64,000 nucleotides of DNA, from NCBI GenBank assembly GCA_963732365.1, contig CAVSZC010000005.1, positions 1,674,001-1,738,000 on the forward strand, in the 5' to 3' direction. Of this stretch, positions 26,838 to 36,156 are shown in pieces (position 1 is the stretch's first letter; the number at the start of each line of letters is the position of its first letter). The translations under genes and the position numbers were made by a program. Origin of the DNA: SR-FBR-E99 sp963732365. GTDB lineage: Bacteria; Bacteroidota; Bacteroidia; Bacteroidales; VadinHA17. Below the pieces are notes generated by a model that did no database searches, had not been told where the DNA came from, and saw only the letters and a program-made list of their open reading frames with translations.

Positions 26838-28610
26838 CTATTTAATAATGCTGCCGGTGTTCATTAACCTGCCAACAGGATAGAGTCTCGTCCTTTTTTC
26901 CAGCTCTGAAGCAGGAGTATTCTGATAGAGCCACTGAAGCTGCGCCACCGGGTCGGCAGCCACCTTCTCATCTTCTTTCTTTGCCTTCTCAAAGGCTGAC
27001 CTTAGCGCAGGATCTTTGTCGAGGAGCTCTTTCAGATGACTCTCAAAGCCCCATACAGAATACCAGTCCTGTCCCTCAAGAAACGAGTCGAAGAAGTTCC
27101 ACGCAAAGAAGCCGGCTTCGCTCTGAGGCTCAAGCATATAAATAATGTATTTGTTTGCTCTCTGGTTGACAGGTATTAAATAATCGCCCTTAAGGTATGA
27201 CACCTCCTGGTTCACTCTCTTCACCCTTACGTTGGTATTATAGTAGTGTCCCTGCGTTGCCCTTTTGGCAGGCTCATAGCTCTCGATGTAAAGGGACTCC
27301 ACATTCAGAGTGGTATCTGCCTCCAGCTGGCTCATTTGCACTCCGTTGTTCTTAAGCCTCGCGATAACCTCTTCCCAGGCAAAGGGTACGATGTAGGCAT
27401 CGGGTACTGTAACCGTCAGTGCCGGTTTGAAATAGTTATAGTATCTGATTGTATCGACATAAGGCTTTTCCCGGTTATAGGTTCCGGTCTTCCTTCCCGA
27501 CAATGGCATTGTTGTCTCCTCCCATTTGTATCCGCGGAACGTTATCAGATCCCATCTTGATGTATCCTGTTCCCAGTCAAGAACATACTCACTGGCTGAC
27601 AGGGTCATGCGGTTGGCTTCAGCTCTGAGGGCAAGCATCTCCTTATGATTCTCCGACGTGAACCTTACCAGCTCGGTAATAAACTGCAGGGTACCCCTGA
27701 CACGCTCTGCATAAGGCTTGTAGACAAGGGTCTCGGTCATGAAACCGAAAGAGTTGAAGAGTGCCGAGTAACCGGTGGAGTAGTAGGGATGCTCCTCAAA
27801 GCCTGTGATGGCTTTGATCTCACCCCTCTCAGTGTACTGCACATACGGCACCATCTCGTTATTATGCACGCTCTGCATCTGTTCGTACAGCTCCGGGAGC
27901 ATTTTCTTCCTGAAGAAGAGCTCCATCTCCGGATGCATCTTTTCGGGCTGGGTGGCGATGAGTGTCACTGTGAACTGATGATCAGACCCGTTGGTGGTAT
28001 GTGTGTCAAGGAAAACATCCGGGTCCAGCCATCTGTAAATCTCAGCAAATGCTCTTGCATCGCGCGAGTCCTGTTTGACAAAGTCACGGTTGAGGTCGAG
28101 GAAGCGTGTGTTGCGCCTGGCTCCCTTCTCATCAGGGCCGTTCTGATTTATACGGTAGTAGGGGCTGCGCGTCAGTGCTCCGCCGATGTTATATACCGGT
28201 ATGATTGCTATGATGCAGTTTTTCAGCTCACTGTTCATCCTCTTCCTGTCAGAAAGGATATCTGAAGCATACTGTGCACTGGCGTCAATGCCTTCAGGTT
28301 CACCGGGATGAATGCCGTTGTTGATCAGTATTACGGCCTTGCCCTTCCTGCGGATAACCGCAGGATCAAATTCCTTTTCAGGAGATATGACGAAGAGGTG
28401 CAGCGGCCTTCCTGCGTCTGTCATTCCCATTTCCATCAGCCTTGCTTCAGGATAGGTCTCGTCAAGGATCTGGTAATAGTTGATAGCTTCCTCCCATGTG
28501 AGGCTTTGATTATCATCGTATCTGAGCTGTGGCAGCGGTTTCTTTTCCTGTGCTGCAATGAATGGCATCAGCGCTAGCAGCAACATCAGGGTTGAAAGTG
28601 TTCTTCTCAT
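26838..28610 (-). CDS. Secreted M14-family zinc carboxypeptidase
   Basis: 590 aa with a signal peptide (residues 1-20, ending FIAAQ). The zinc site is NNGIHPGEPEGID (HxxE) and the third ligand region is in DVFLDTHTTNGSDHQ. RNTRFLDLNRDF follows the family NRDF/NxNR pattern. It would cleave C-terminal residues from peptides in the periplasm or outside the cell. Its ATG overlaps the stop of the HD-domain gene by 4 bp. Confidence 0.88.
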   Translation of the reverse strand: MRRTLSTLMLLLALMPFIAAQEKKPLPQLRYDDNQSLTWEEAINYYQILDETYPEARLMEMGMTDAGRPLHLFVISPEKEFDPAVIRRKGKAVILINNGIHPGEPEGIDASAQYASDILSDRKRMNSELKNCIIAIIPVYNIGGALTRSPYYRINQNGPDEKGARRNTRFLDLNRDFVKQDSRDARAFAEIYRWLDPDVFLDTHTTNGSDHQFTVTLIATQPEKMHPEMELFFRKKMLPELYEQMQSVHNNEMVPYVQYTERGEIKAITGFEEHPYYSTGYSALFNSFGFMTETLVYKPYAERVRGTLQFITELVRFTSENHKEMLALRAEANRMTLSASEYVLDWEQDTSRWDLITFRGYKWEETTMPLSGRKTGTYNREKPYVDTIRYYNYFKPALTVTVPDAYIVPFAWEEVIARLKNNGVQMSQLEADTTLNVESLYIESYEPAKRATQGHYYNTNVRVKRVNQEVSYLKGDYLIPVNQRANKYIIYMLEPQSEAGFFAWNFFDSFLEGQDWYSVWGFESHLKELLDKDPALRSAFEKAKKEDEKVAADPVAQLQWLYQNTPASELEKRTRLYPVGRLMNTGSIIK

Positions 28611-29245
28611 TTTGAAAGTTTTCTGAAGTGTGAAATGACTGTTTCGGCTCTCTGTCTCTGTTGTTCAGCAAGGTCAGGGAAGATGGCGTAAGTAGTTTCA
28701 AGGTGTCTCAGCCGCGACTCTACATTGGAGACCACCTTCTCAGGTATGCTGGCGCTGTCTAATCCCCTCAGTGAGTAGATTTCAATGTATCTCTCTATCG
28801 CGTCTGATCCGAAGGCATCCATGTCATCTGCCACTGATATGATTGCAGTAAGAGATACAGGATCCGACATGGCGGGATAGTCTTTGTCATCGTGTTTTTC
28901 AACCGCTTCAAGTATCTCCCTTTTGTCATCATCGGGGAGATTGCTCCTCTCAAGAAACAGGCTGCAGAGATGGCGGCTCTGGGTACCGTGATCAGGACCC
29001 GGATTCACCGTGAGTCCTGTGTCATGAAAGTACGAAGCGATAATGGCCTTCTCAGCCATCAGGGGGTCAGTGACCATCCCTGAGTCATACAGCCTGCCGA
29101 GCAGCATGGCAGCATTTTCCCATACTCTTTCATGATGGCGGTGATCATGCGACGGCATGGCTGTTCTGGAAAAGATGCCCCGGCACTCCTGCTCCAGCAG
29201 GATCCTGTGCTTACTTTCAGCAACTGAGATATTGGGATGGGCCAT
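28607..29245 (-). CDS. HD-domain protein (putative metal-dependent phosphohydrolase)
   Basis: 212 aa. The HD signature is spread as PSHDHRHHERVWENA, then SYFHDTG, then EAVEKHD and ADDMDAFG, giving the H...HD...D arrangement. Substrates of this family are nucleotides or signalling nucleotides; none can be named. It is the first gene of a leftward group with the M14 peptidase and decarboxylase. Confidence 0.78.
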   Translation of the reverse strand: MAHPNISVAESKHRILLEQECRGIFSRTAMPSHDHRHHERVWENAAMLLGRLYDSGMVTDPLMAEKAIIASYFHDTGLTVNPGPDHGTQSRHLCSLFLERSNLPDDDKREILEAVEKHDDKDYPAMSDPVSLTAIISVADDMDAFGSDAIERYIEIYSLRGLDSASIPEKVVSNVESRLRHLETTYAIFPDLAEQQRQRAETVISHFRKLSK

Positions 29246-29307
29246 CGGTTAACGAAAAAAGCAAAAGTAGAAACTTTTGCTTTCAGGAACATGTTGCAGT
29301 GTATGAA

Positions 29308-29553
29308 TTAGCGTGGCAGCATCCTTTCAGCGAGGTCAAGTATTGTTGTGTCTTCTATTGTGACTATTCCCCCTTCGGGCCCCTTTTCGATGTGGATACC
29401 GGCACTTTGCCCACGGTCAAAATTCCAGCCACCAAAGTAATTCCTGACGGTCTCTTCAGTAATGTGCAGGTCATCTGCAATCCTTCTGATGCTTCCGTCA
29501 GGAAGCTGGTCTTTGATCTTCCTTAGCTGTGAAAATGTTATCGTACGTGCCAT
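29308..29553 (-). CDS. Small HTH DNA-binding protein
   Basis: 81 aa. A helix-turn-helix is visible at about residues 18-42 (GSIRRIADDLHITEETVRNYFGG). The tail is Gly/Glu rich with no known domain. Small proteins of this type are conserved in Bacteroidota as uncharacterised DNA-binding proteins (from memory). It is free standing, with spacers of about 60-85 bp on either side. Confidence 0.7.
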   Translation of the reverse strand: MARTITFSQLRKIKDQLPDGSIRRIADDLHITEETVRNYFGGWNFDRGQSAGIHIEKGPEGGIVTIEDTTILDLAERMLPR

Positions 29554-29637
29554 ATCAAGTAGATAGATTTCTTCAAAGATACAAAAAAAATGTCAGGAAT
29601 GAAAATCGGGAGTTGCCTTTAAGGTATTTTTAACAGT

Positions 29638-30072
29638 TTAGACTTCAATATTTTGAACATCTCTGATGATATAGATGTCATAGTCTCCGAGGTATTCAAA
29701 TCCTGCACCTGCATACAGGTCAATCGCAGCCCTGTTTGACCTGTGAACCTCCAGTTTTACCTGGTATCCTTTTTCTTTTACGAACCTCAGTGCTTCCCTG
29801 AGGAGCTCCTTTGCCAGTCCTTTGCCCTGGTGGAGAGGGTCTATTCCAAAGTGGTGGAGGTGCAACCGCCTGCCGTCAAATGTGGTCCATGATGATCCGA
29901 TGATCCTGTCGCTCTCTGACTCATCGTACATAACCAGCATCTGTCCGCCCATTTCAATGGTTCGCTCAATGGTTGTTTCATCATCGCCCCTCTCGGGTCT
30001 GCCCAGCCCAGTAGCAATCCACAGGCTCATGATGCCTGCAAAGTCACCTCTCCTGTAAGGCCTGATAGTCAT
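29638..30072 (-). CDS. GNAT-family N-acetyltransferase
   Basis: 144 aa, a single GNAT domain. The acetyl-CoA loop is at IDPLHQGKGLAKELL (Q-x-x-G-x-G/A) and the last motif is EVHRSNRAAIDLYAGAGFEYLG, with the N...A..LY..AGF pattern of RimI-like enzymes. The substrate is unknown. It begins 12 bp after the NfeD-like gene. Confidence 0.88.
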   Translation of the reverse strand: MTIRPYRRGDFAGIMSLWIATGLGRPERGDDETTIERTIEMGGQMLVMYDESESDRIIGSSWTTFDGRRLHLHHFGIDPLHQGKGLAKELLREALRFVKEKGYQVKLEVHRSNRAAIDLYAGAGFEYLGDYDIYIIRDVQNIEV

Positions 30073-30084
30073 GAGAACTGATTA

Positions 30085-31512
30085 TTATTCAGTCTTGCCT
30101 GCCTCAATGACATAAAGCTGTCCCTGCTCTTCCTTGCGGACGACTATCGCTGTTCCTTTGGTGATAAAACCAGTCTCTGCCACTGCCGGGTAAACATCTC
30201 CTTCAATAAGTACTTTGCCTGAGGGGCGCAGCACTGTATGGGCTGTACCACTCTTGCCGATGAGGGAATGCTGTTTCTCAGTGTCAAAACTTACATAGCC
30301 ATCAGACCTGTTTTGCGCGGTCTCGAGTGCCAGGCTGCCGAATAGACGATTAGGGGAGAAGAGCTTCCTTGAAAGCCATAACGATAGAAAGAATGAAGTG
30401 AGCATTGATAAGCTTACTACGCTGAAGGCTGTAATAACCTCCTTTATGCCGTCACCTGTAGGACCGAAACGGAAGACTATCTTGTCAATCATGACGAAGA
30501 CAAGGCCTGTGACAATGCCTATGATACCAAGGACTCCGGTAACACCGAAGCCCGGAAGGGCAAATATTTCCACCATCACAAGGATAATACCGATGACAAA
30601 TACAACCAGGTGCCAGTTCTCGGCCATCCCTTCAAGGTACAGAGGCGCAAAATAAAGCAGTGCGGCGGTAATTGATGCGGCAAGCGGCAAGCCGATGCCC
30701 GGTGCCTGCAACTCGAAGTAGAGCCCGCCGATAATAAGCATGATGAGTATGCCAGACACAACCGGATGCACCAGGAACATAATGGCCTTGTCAACACTCG
30801 TTAGCTTAAGCTCCCTTAATGAGTACTCTTCAATACCTGCATGTGCCAGGGCTTCATCTATCGTAGAGGCTTCACCCTCGCAGAATCCATATTTTATTGC
30901 CTCCAGCGTTGTGAGCGTAAGTACCTGTCCCGTGTCAACGATCCCCTCGATGACGATTGAAGGGTCTACCATTGCCTGGGCTATCTCGGGATCGCGGTGC
31001 CACACCCATGTGGTATCGCCATCCTTTACCACGGGTTTCTTGCCGTGCGCCTCGGCAGTGGCTCTCATCATTCCCCTCATGAACGACTGGTATTTATCCG
31101 GCATCTTCTGTCCTGTCTGATCAACCACCGTTGCAGCCCCGATGCTGCCTCCGGGTCTCATATAGATGCTGTCGGCTGCCATGGAGATGAGTGCCCCGGC
31201 TGAAATAGCCTGATTATCTATATACACCATTACGGGAATATGATAATTGAGGATGAGGGTACGGATGGAGTCTGCTATATCCACCTGGCCTCCATAGGTG
31301 TTCATATGTATCAGCATGTAGTCAGCATTCAGGGAGTCAGCCTCGTCAAAGCTCTTCTTGACGCTGCGCCACAGAGGGGCGGCGATCATCTTGTCTATTT
31401 TGCACAGATACACCAGGGTGGTTGTGTCAGGGGTATCCTGCGCCAGGGCATTTGAGGCAGGCGGGAGTGAAACAGTAACAATCAGAATAAGTAATAAAAG
31501 CAGTTTATTCAT
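30085..31512 (-). CDS. NfeD-type membrane serine protease (ClpP-class) with C-terminal NfeD domain
   Basis: 475 aa. Signal peptide, then a ClpP-like domain (LIHMNTYGGQVDIADSIR; nucleophile Ser in NQAISAGALISMAAD; GGSIGAA), then four to five membrane helices (about residues 250-380) and a C-terminal beta domain (GKSGTAHTVLRPSGKVLIEG), the NfeD OB-fold. Members partner with stomatins and cleave membrane proteins. The start overlaps the stop of mqnA by 3 bp (ATGA). Confidence 0.9.
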   Translation of the reverse strand: MNKLLLLLILIVTVSLPPASNALAQDTPDTTTLVYLCKIDKMIAAPLWRSVKKSFDEADSLNADYMLIHMNTYGGQVDIADSIRTLILNYHIPVMVYIDNQAISAGALISMAADSIYMRPGGSIGAATVVDQTGQKMPDKYQSFMRGMMRATAEAHGKKPVVKDGDTTWVWHRDPEIAQAMVDPSIVIEGIVDTGQVLTLTTLEAIKYGFCEGEASTIDEALAHAGIEEYSLRELKLTSVDKAIMFLVHPVVSGILIMLIIGGLYFELQAPGIGLPLAASITAALLYFAPLYLEGMAENWHLVVFVIGIILVMVEIFALPGFGVTGVLGIIGIVTGLVFVMIDKIVFRFGPTGDGIKEVITAFSVVSLSMLTSFFLSLWLSRKLFSPNRLFGSLALETAQNRSDGYVSFDTEKQHSLIGKSGTAHTVLRPSGKVLIEGDVYPAVAETGFITKGTAIVVRKEEQGQLYVIEAGKTE

Positions 31513-32276
31513 GGGATTAACTTTAGTTCGTTGATATAGCCAATAAATTTTGACAGTGCCTCTCTTTTCCTGTTGTCGAGGTGAAAGTCAATGTTATTAT
31601 TGAGGTAGTCGATCACCTCTGACGGCGTGGCTACGGCACCCTCTTTCAGGAGCGCCACCGCCTCATTTTTTCTCTCTATGCCCTCTTTAAGAGCCTTGTT
31701 GAAAAGTCTGATAAACTCTTCCGGAAGCGGTGCGGACGACACCCAGCATGCAAAAACAAAGGGGAGCCCGGTGAATTTCTTCCACTCCAGTCCGAGGTCG
31801 GTTTTGTGCGAGAAGCATTTTGCATACTCAAAACAACGGTCCCCGATCATGACAGCTGCCTCACCACGGCTCATTGCGGTGATATTAAAATCTTCAGGTG
31901 CGGGCAGCCACTCAAACTCCCTCTTCCATGCTTTCGCGGCAAGAATCCTGCAGAGCGTCACCGAGCTCCTAGAACGGTAGTCAAGGAAGATCTTCCTAAC
32001 TTCATCAAACGGAGTGTTGCTGACCAGAAGAACGGTGCGCACCTCTCCGAGAGTACTCAGGCAGTAGTCGCTGATAATATGATACTCCTTCATTGAAGCT
32101 ATCATGGCAACGGGTATGAGCCCTATATCCGATTCACCGGCCAGCAGTCTGTCGGCACATTCAGAGGGGTGGCATACCTCAAGGTCAATCATAGAGGCCA
32201 CCTCACCGTCACGCAGGCCTATCATGAACGGATAGCTGTTGATATATTTGACTGCTGAAACCCTGATCTTTTTCAT
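31509..32276 (-). CDS. mqnA: Chorismate dehydratase MqnA (futalosine menaquinone pathway)
   Basis: About 255 aa from the ATG at 32276 (MKKIRVSAVKYINSYPF); an ATG at 32315 adds 13 unlikely residues. The fold is the periplasmic-binding-protein-like MqnA/MqnD family: AVKYINSYPF at the substrate end, ESDIGLIPVA, and MIGDRCFEYA. It dehydrates chorismate to 3-enolpyruvylbenzoate, the first step of the futalosine route. The lack of a signal peptide agrees with the enzyme rather than a transporter subunit. Confidence 0.86.
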   Translation of the reverse strand: MKKIRVSAVKYINSYPFMIGLRDGEVASMIDLEVCHPSECADRLLAGESDIGLIPVAMIASMKEYHIISDYCLSTLGEVRTVLLVSNTPFDEVRKIFLDYRSRSSVTLCRILAAKAWKREFEWLPAPEDFNITAMSRGEAAVMIGDRCFEYAKCFSHKTDLGLEWKKFTGLPFVFACWVSSAPLPEEFIRLFNKALKEGIERKNEAVALLKEGAVATPSEVIDYLNNNIDFHLDNRKREALSKFIGYINELKLIP

Positions 32277-32339
32277 TGCCACTCCATGCGGTAAGGAAGA
32301 ATTACAAAGGTTCAATTTTTTTACACCAGTACAAAATAG

Positions 32340-32347
32340 TATTTTTG
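32340..32347 (+). promoter_or_regulatory. -7 box candidate for purB
   Basis: TATTTTTG is an exact TAnnTTTG match, 42 bp before the purB ATG; no convincing -33 box. Confidence 0.4.
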
Positions 32348-32389
32348 TTTTTTAATGCCATGAAATAATCCTTCTGAGGAGCTCATAAT

Positions 32390-33727
32390 ATGGACCGTTT
32401 AAAGGCAATTTCACCTGTTGATGGCCGTTACGGAGAGAGAGTAACGGAACTGATACCCTACTATTCGGAATTTGGTCTTATGCGATACCGCGTGCTGACA
32501 GAGATAGAGTACTTCATAGCCCTGTCTCATGCCGGGCTTGAACAGTTCGGCAGCTTCCCGGCAGGGATAGATAATAGCCTGCGGACGGTCTACACCGGGT
32601 TCTCTGAAAAAGATGCTGAACAGATCAAGGCCACGGAGGCGGTCACCAATCACGATGTCAAGGCCGTTGAATACTTTGTAAAAGAAAGGGTGAGTGCACT
32701 GGGACTTCATCAGTGGTCTGAATTTGTGCATTTCGGACTCACCTCGCAGGATATCAATAACACCGCCTTTCCAATGGCCATCAGGGATTCGGTAAAGGAG
32801 GTCCTGATGCCCGCGCTTGCATCTCTGCGTGATACCCTTGGCAGTATGGCAGGTGAATGGGCAGCTGTCCCGATGCTTGCACGCACTCACGGCCAGCCTG
32901 CAACGCCTACCAGGCTGGGTAAGGAGATAGCTGTATTCAGGGAGAGACTTGATGCACAGATGGCTGCTCTCCAGGGAACTGCCTACACCGGAAAATTCGG
33001 CGGAGCAACGGGTAACCTTAACGCTCACAGGGTCGCTTACCCTGAAGTAGACTGGGTCACCTTCGCAAACAAGCTGTTAAGTGACAGCCTGGGACTCGAG
33101 AGGCAGCAGACAACCACGCAGATTGAACATTATGACGGGCTGGCAGGGCTGTTTGACACTATTTCAAGAATAAACACCATCCTGATTGACCTATCGAGGG
33201 ATTTCTGGTCGTATATATCACTTGACTACTTTAAGCAGGTCATAGTAAGGGGCGAGATAGGCTCATCAGCGATGCCCCACAAGGTAAATCCGATAGACTT
33301 CGAGAACGGAGAGGGTAATCTCGGAGTGGCCAACGCCCTCTTCGGTCACCTGTCGGCAAAGCTTCCCGTATCACGATTGCAGCGTGACCTGACTGATTCG
33401 ACCGTCATCAGGAACGCCGGTGTGGCCATGGCACATACCCTTATAGGATGGAAATCAATAAAAAAGGGACTGTCAAAGCTTATTGTCAACAATGAAAAGA
33501 TCAGGGCAGACCTGGAGGACAACTGGGTTGTGGTTGCCGAGGCGCTACAAACCATCCTGCGCAGGGAAGGCTTTCCAAAGCCCTACGAGGCACTGCTGGC
33601 ACTGACGAGGACAAATGAGAAGATAACGGCTGAAGCCATACGTAGTTTCATTGACACTCTTGACATCAGTGAGGCAGTAAAGGAGGAGATGAAGGCGGTC
33701 ACACCGTTTAATTACACCGGGTTCTGA
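32390..33727 (+). CDS. purB: Adenylosuccinate lyase
   Basis: 445 aa. The fumarase-superfamily signature GSSAMPHKVNPIDFENGEGN is present near residue 300, plus LTSQDINNTAFPMA and TRTHGQPATPT (here ARTHGQPATPT). It catalyses two steps: SAICAR to AICAR, and adenylosuccinate to AMP. Length and motifs match the E. coli-type PurB branch. The ABC exporter begins 10 bp after its stop. Confidence 0.95.
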   Translation: MDRLKAISPVDGRYGERVTELIPYYSEFGLMRYRVLTEIEYFIALSHAGLEQFGSFPAGIDNSLRTVYTGFSEKDAEQIKATEAVTNHDVKAVEYFVKERVSALGLHQWSEFVHFGLTSQDINNTAFPMAIRDSVKEVLMPALASLRDTLGSMAGEWAAVPMLARTHGQPATPTRLGKEIAVFRERLDAQMAALQGTAYTGKFGGATGNLNAHRVAYPEVDWVTFANKLLSDSLGLERQQTTTQIEHYDGLAGLFDTISRINTILIDLSRDFWSYISLDYFKQVIVRGEIGSSAMPHKVNPIDFENGEGNLGVANALFGHLSAKLPVSRLQRDLTDSTVIRNAGVAMAHTLIGWKSIKKGLSKLIVNNEKIRADLEDNWVVVAEALQTILRREGFPKPYEALLALTRTNEKITAEAIRSFIDTLDISEAVKEEMKAVTPFNYTGF

Positions 33728-33737
33728 AAATAATGAA

Positions 33738-35558
33738 ATGAAAAGTCTCAGGATCCTGTTTCAATATCTTAAGCCATATAAATGGCTGGCTCTTAAGAAT
33801 ATATTATATAATGTCCTAAGTGCTTTCTTTGCACTTTTCACCTTCACCCTTGTAATACCATTTCTGCAGATCCTGTTCAACAGGGTTGAACCGGCTCCTG
33901 ATCCCGGGGCATTCAGTTTTTCTGCCGAATGGATCAAGAACTATACGAGCTGGCTCTTCTCAGGTTCAATTGAACAATATGGCCCGACGCGGACACTGAT
34001 TTTTGTCCTGTTCATATTTGCATTCACCAGTTTCATGAAGAATCTCCTGGTATTCCTTGCCAACAACTGCATGGCAGGCATAAGGTCAGGGACGGTGAGA
34101 GATGTCAGGAGAAGGCTGTACGACAAGGTTCTCAGGCTGCCTCTCTCATTCTTTTCAGAAGCCCGCAAGGGTGACATTATGACAAGGATGTCAAATGATG
34201 TCCAGGAGATAGAAATTTCGGTAGTGTCATCGCTCTCATTCATGTTCCGTGATCCTTTCACGGTGCTGATCTTCGTTGCATACCTCATCATCAACAGCCC
34301 TCAGCTGACACTGTTTGCATTTCTTCTTCTTCCAATCAGCGCGTGGCTGGTTGCAAGGATCAGCCGTACCCTGAAGAGTTCCTCCTTCAAGGGTCAGCAG
34401 AACCTCGGGAGGCTCCTGTCAGTGCTTGAAGAGACACTGTCTGGCCTTCGCATAATCAAGGGGTTCAATGCTGAACACAAGATGTCGAGACAGTTCGATG
34501 AGGCCAATGAGAAGTACACGAAGATATTTCGCAGGGTGGTGCGCAAGGCTTACCTGGCTCATCCGGTCAGCGAATTCCTGTCGACTGTGGTGCTTCTGAT
34601 CCTGATCTATTACGGAGGATCGCTTGCCCTTAAGGGAACAGGGAACATGTCACCCGACAGGCTGATCGCATTTGTTGTGGTATTCTCGCAGATAATCCAT
34701 CCCGCAAAGGCTATCTCGCAGGCATGGTTCAACATACAGAAAGGGATGGCATCGATAGACAGGATAAACCAGGTACTGGAGGCTGAGGAGACGATAACGG
34801 AGAAACCTGATGCCATAAGGCTGAGGGAGTTCAGCGACAGCATTGAGTTCAGGAATGTATGGTTTGCCTACAACAGCGAGCCGGTGCTGAAAGATATCAA
34901 TCTCAAGATAAGGAAGGGACAGACAGTAGCAATCGTCGGACGGTCAGGCGGAGGCAAATCGACACTTGCAGACCTCATCCCACGGTTTATGGACCCTGAC
35001 AGGGGTGCAGTTCTGATTGACGGGATAGACATAAGGGATGTGGCGATAAAGGATCTGCGCCACCTGATGGGCATTGTAAGCCAGCAGGCCATACTGTTCA
35101 ATGACACTTTCAGCAATAATATCTCATTTGGCGTTGAGGCAGGTGACAAGGAAGGGGTGATGAGAGCGGCTGACATAGCCAATGCACACAGTTTTGTGAT
35201 CAGCACCGAAGAGGGTTATGAGAGCATGGTGGGAGAGGGAGGGAACAAACTCAGCGGAGGGCAGCGTCAGAGGATCAGCATAGCCCGCGCAGTGATGGCC
35301 AATCCGCCTATACTGATACTTGATGAGGCTACCTCTGCCCTTGATACCGAGTCAGAAAGGCTGGTTCAGGATGCCATGGTAAGACTGATGGAAAACAGAA
35401 CCTCCGTCATCATCGCGCACAGGCTTTCAACAGTTCAGCATGCAGATCTTATTGTTGTTATAGAGGATGGGCAGATCGTTGAAGCGGGAAAGCATGATGA
35501 ACTCGTCAGCATCGGCAACGGTATCTACAGGAAGCTCTACGAGATGCAGTCGTTCTGA
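33738..35558 (+). CDS. ABC exporter, fused permease-ATPase (MsbA-like)
   Basis: 606 aa. Six transmembrane helices over residues 1-320, then one nucleotide-binding domain: Walker A GRSGGGKST, signature LSGGQRQRISIARA, Walker B ILILDEATSALD, H-loop IIAHRLS. A homodimer would flip or export lipid or another hydrophobic substrate across the inner membrane. MsbA function for lipid A is possible since lpxB is in the window, but a general multidrug or lipid exporter cannot be excluded. Confidence 0.9.
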   Translation: MKSLRILFQYLKPYKWLALKNILYNVLSAFFALFTFTLVIPFLQILFNRVEPAPDPGAFSFSAEWIKNYTSWLFSGSIEQYGPTRTLIFVLFIFAFTSFMKNLLVFLANNCMAGIRSGTVRDVRRRLYDKVLRLPLSFFSEARKGDIMTRMSNDVQEIEISVVSSLSFMFRDPFTVLIFVAYLIINSPQLTLFAFLLLPISAWLVARISRTLKSSSFKGQQNLGRLLSVLEETLSGLRIIKGFNAEHKMSRQFDEANEKYTKIFRRVVRKAYLAHPVSEFLSTVVLLILIYYGGSLALKGTGNMSPDRLIAFVVVFSQIIHPAKAISQAWFNIQKGMASIDRINQVLEAEETITEKPDAIRLREFSDSIEFRNVWFAYNSEPVLKDINLKIRKGQTVAIVGRSGGGKSTLADLIPRFMDPDRGAVLIDGIDIRDVAIKDLRHLMGIVSQQAILFNDTFSNNISFGVEAGDKEGVMRAADIANAHSFVISTEEGYESMVGEGGNKLSGGQRQRISIARAVMANPPILILDEATSALDTESERLVQDAMVRLMENRTSVIIAHRLSTVQHADLIVVIEDGQIVEAGKHDELVSIGNGIYRKLYEMQSF

Positions 35559-35646
35559 GGCCAGGCTGACCTTGCACAGAACAAACAGCATTGCTTGTTG
35601 TTATTTGATATTAAGGAGCAAACAAACCGTATTAAAATAATAGAGC

Positions 35647-36153
35647 ATGGAAAAGAAAAGCACAACAGACATTCTGAAGGAGGCTATTTTGCTGGAGCAG
35701 AGAGGGAAGGCCTTTTACTCCAAAATTGCTTCAGAGACGAAAAGCGATGCTGTCAGGAAGGTATTTTCGATGATGGCTGAAGAGGAGGATCAGCATATCG
35801 CATTCCTCTCGAAGCAGTTTGCTCATTACCAGAAGCACAACTCTTTTACTGTGAATGCTCCTCATACCGAAGACCCGTCGGAAGAGGTTGCCATGCAGGT
35901 TCTGTCAGCTGAAATGAAGAAACAGATCGGAGCAGCAAGTTTCGAGGCTGCTGCCATTGGAGCTGCCATGGATTTTGAGACAAGGGCGGTGAATCTTTAT
36001 GCCGGCCGTGCCGAGAGTGCCACTGACGAGAACGAGAGAGCGACATACAGTATGCTTGCCGAGTGGGAGAGGGGACACCATAAATGGCTGATGAGAATAG
36101 ACAAAGATCTGCGGGAGCAGGTCTGGTATGATAATTCTTTCTGGCCCTTCTGA
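35647..36153 (+). CDS. Rubrerythrin/ferritin-like diiron protein
   Basis: 168 aa, all helical. Iron-ligand pattern: EAILLEQRGKAFY (E1), MMAEEEDQHIAF (ExxH), DFETRAVNLY (E3) and MLAEWERGHHKWL (ExxH). There is no rubredoxin-type Cys4 domain, so it is a rubrerythrin-like ferritin-superfamily protein, probably a peroxide or oxygen scavenger in an anaerobe (inference). Confidence 0.85.
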   Translation: MEKKSTTDILKEAILLEQRGKAFYSKIASETKSDAVRKVFSMMAEEEDQHIAFLSKQFAHYQKHNSFTVNAPHTEDPSEEVAMQVLSAEMKKQIGAASFEAAAIGAAMDFETRAVNLYAGRAESATDENERATYSMLAEWERGHHKWLMRIDKDLREQVWYDNSFWPF

Positions 36154-36156
36154 GAG

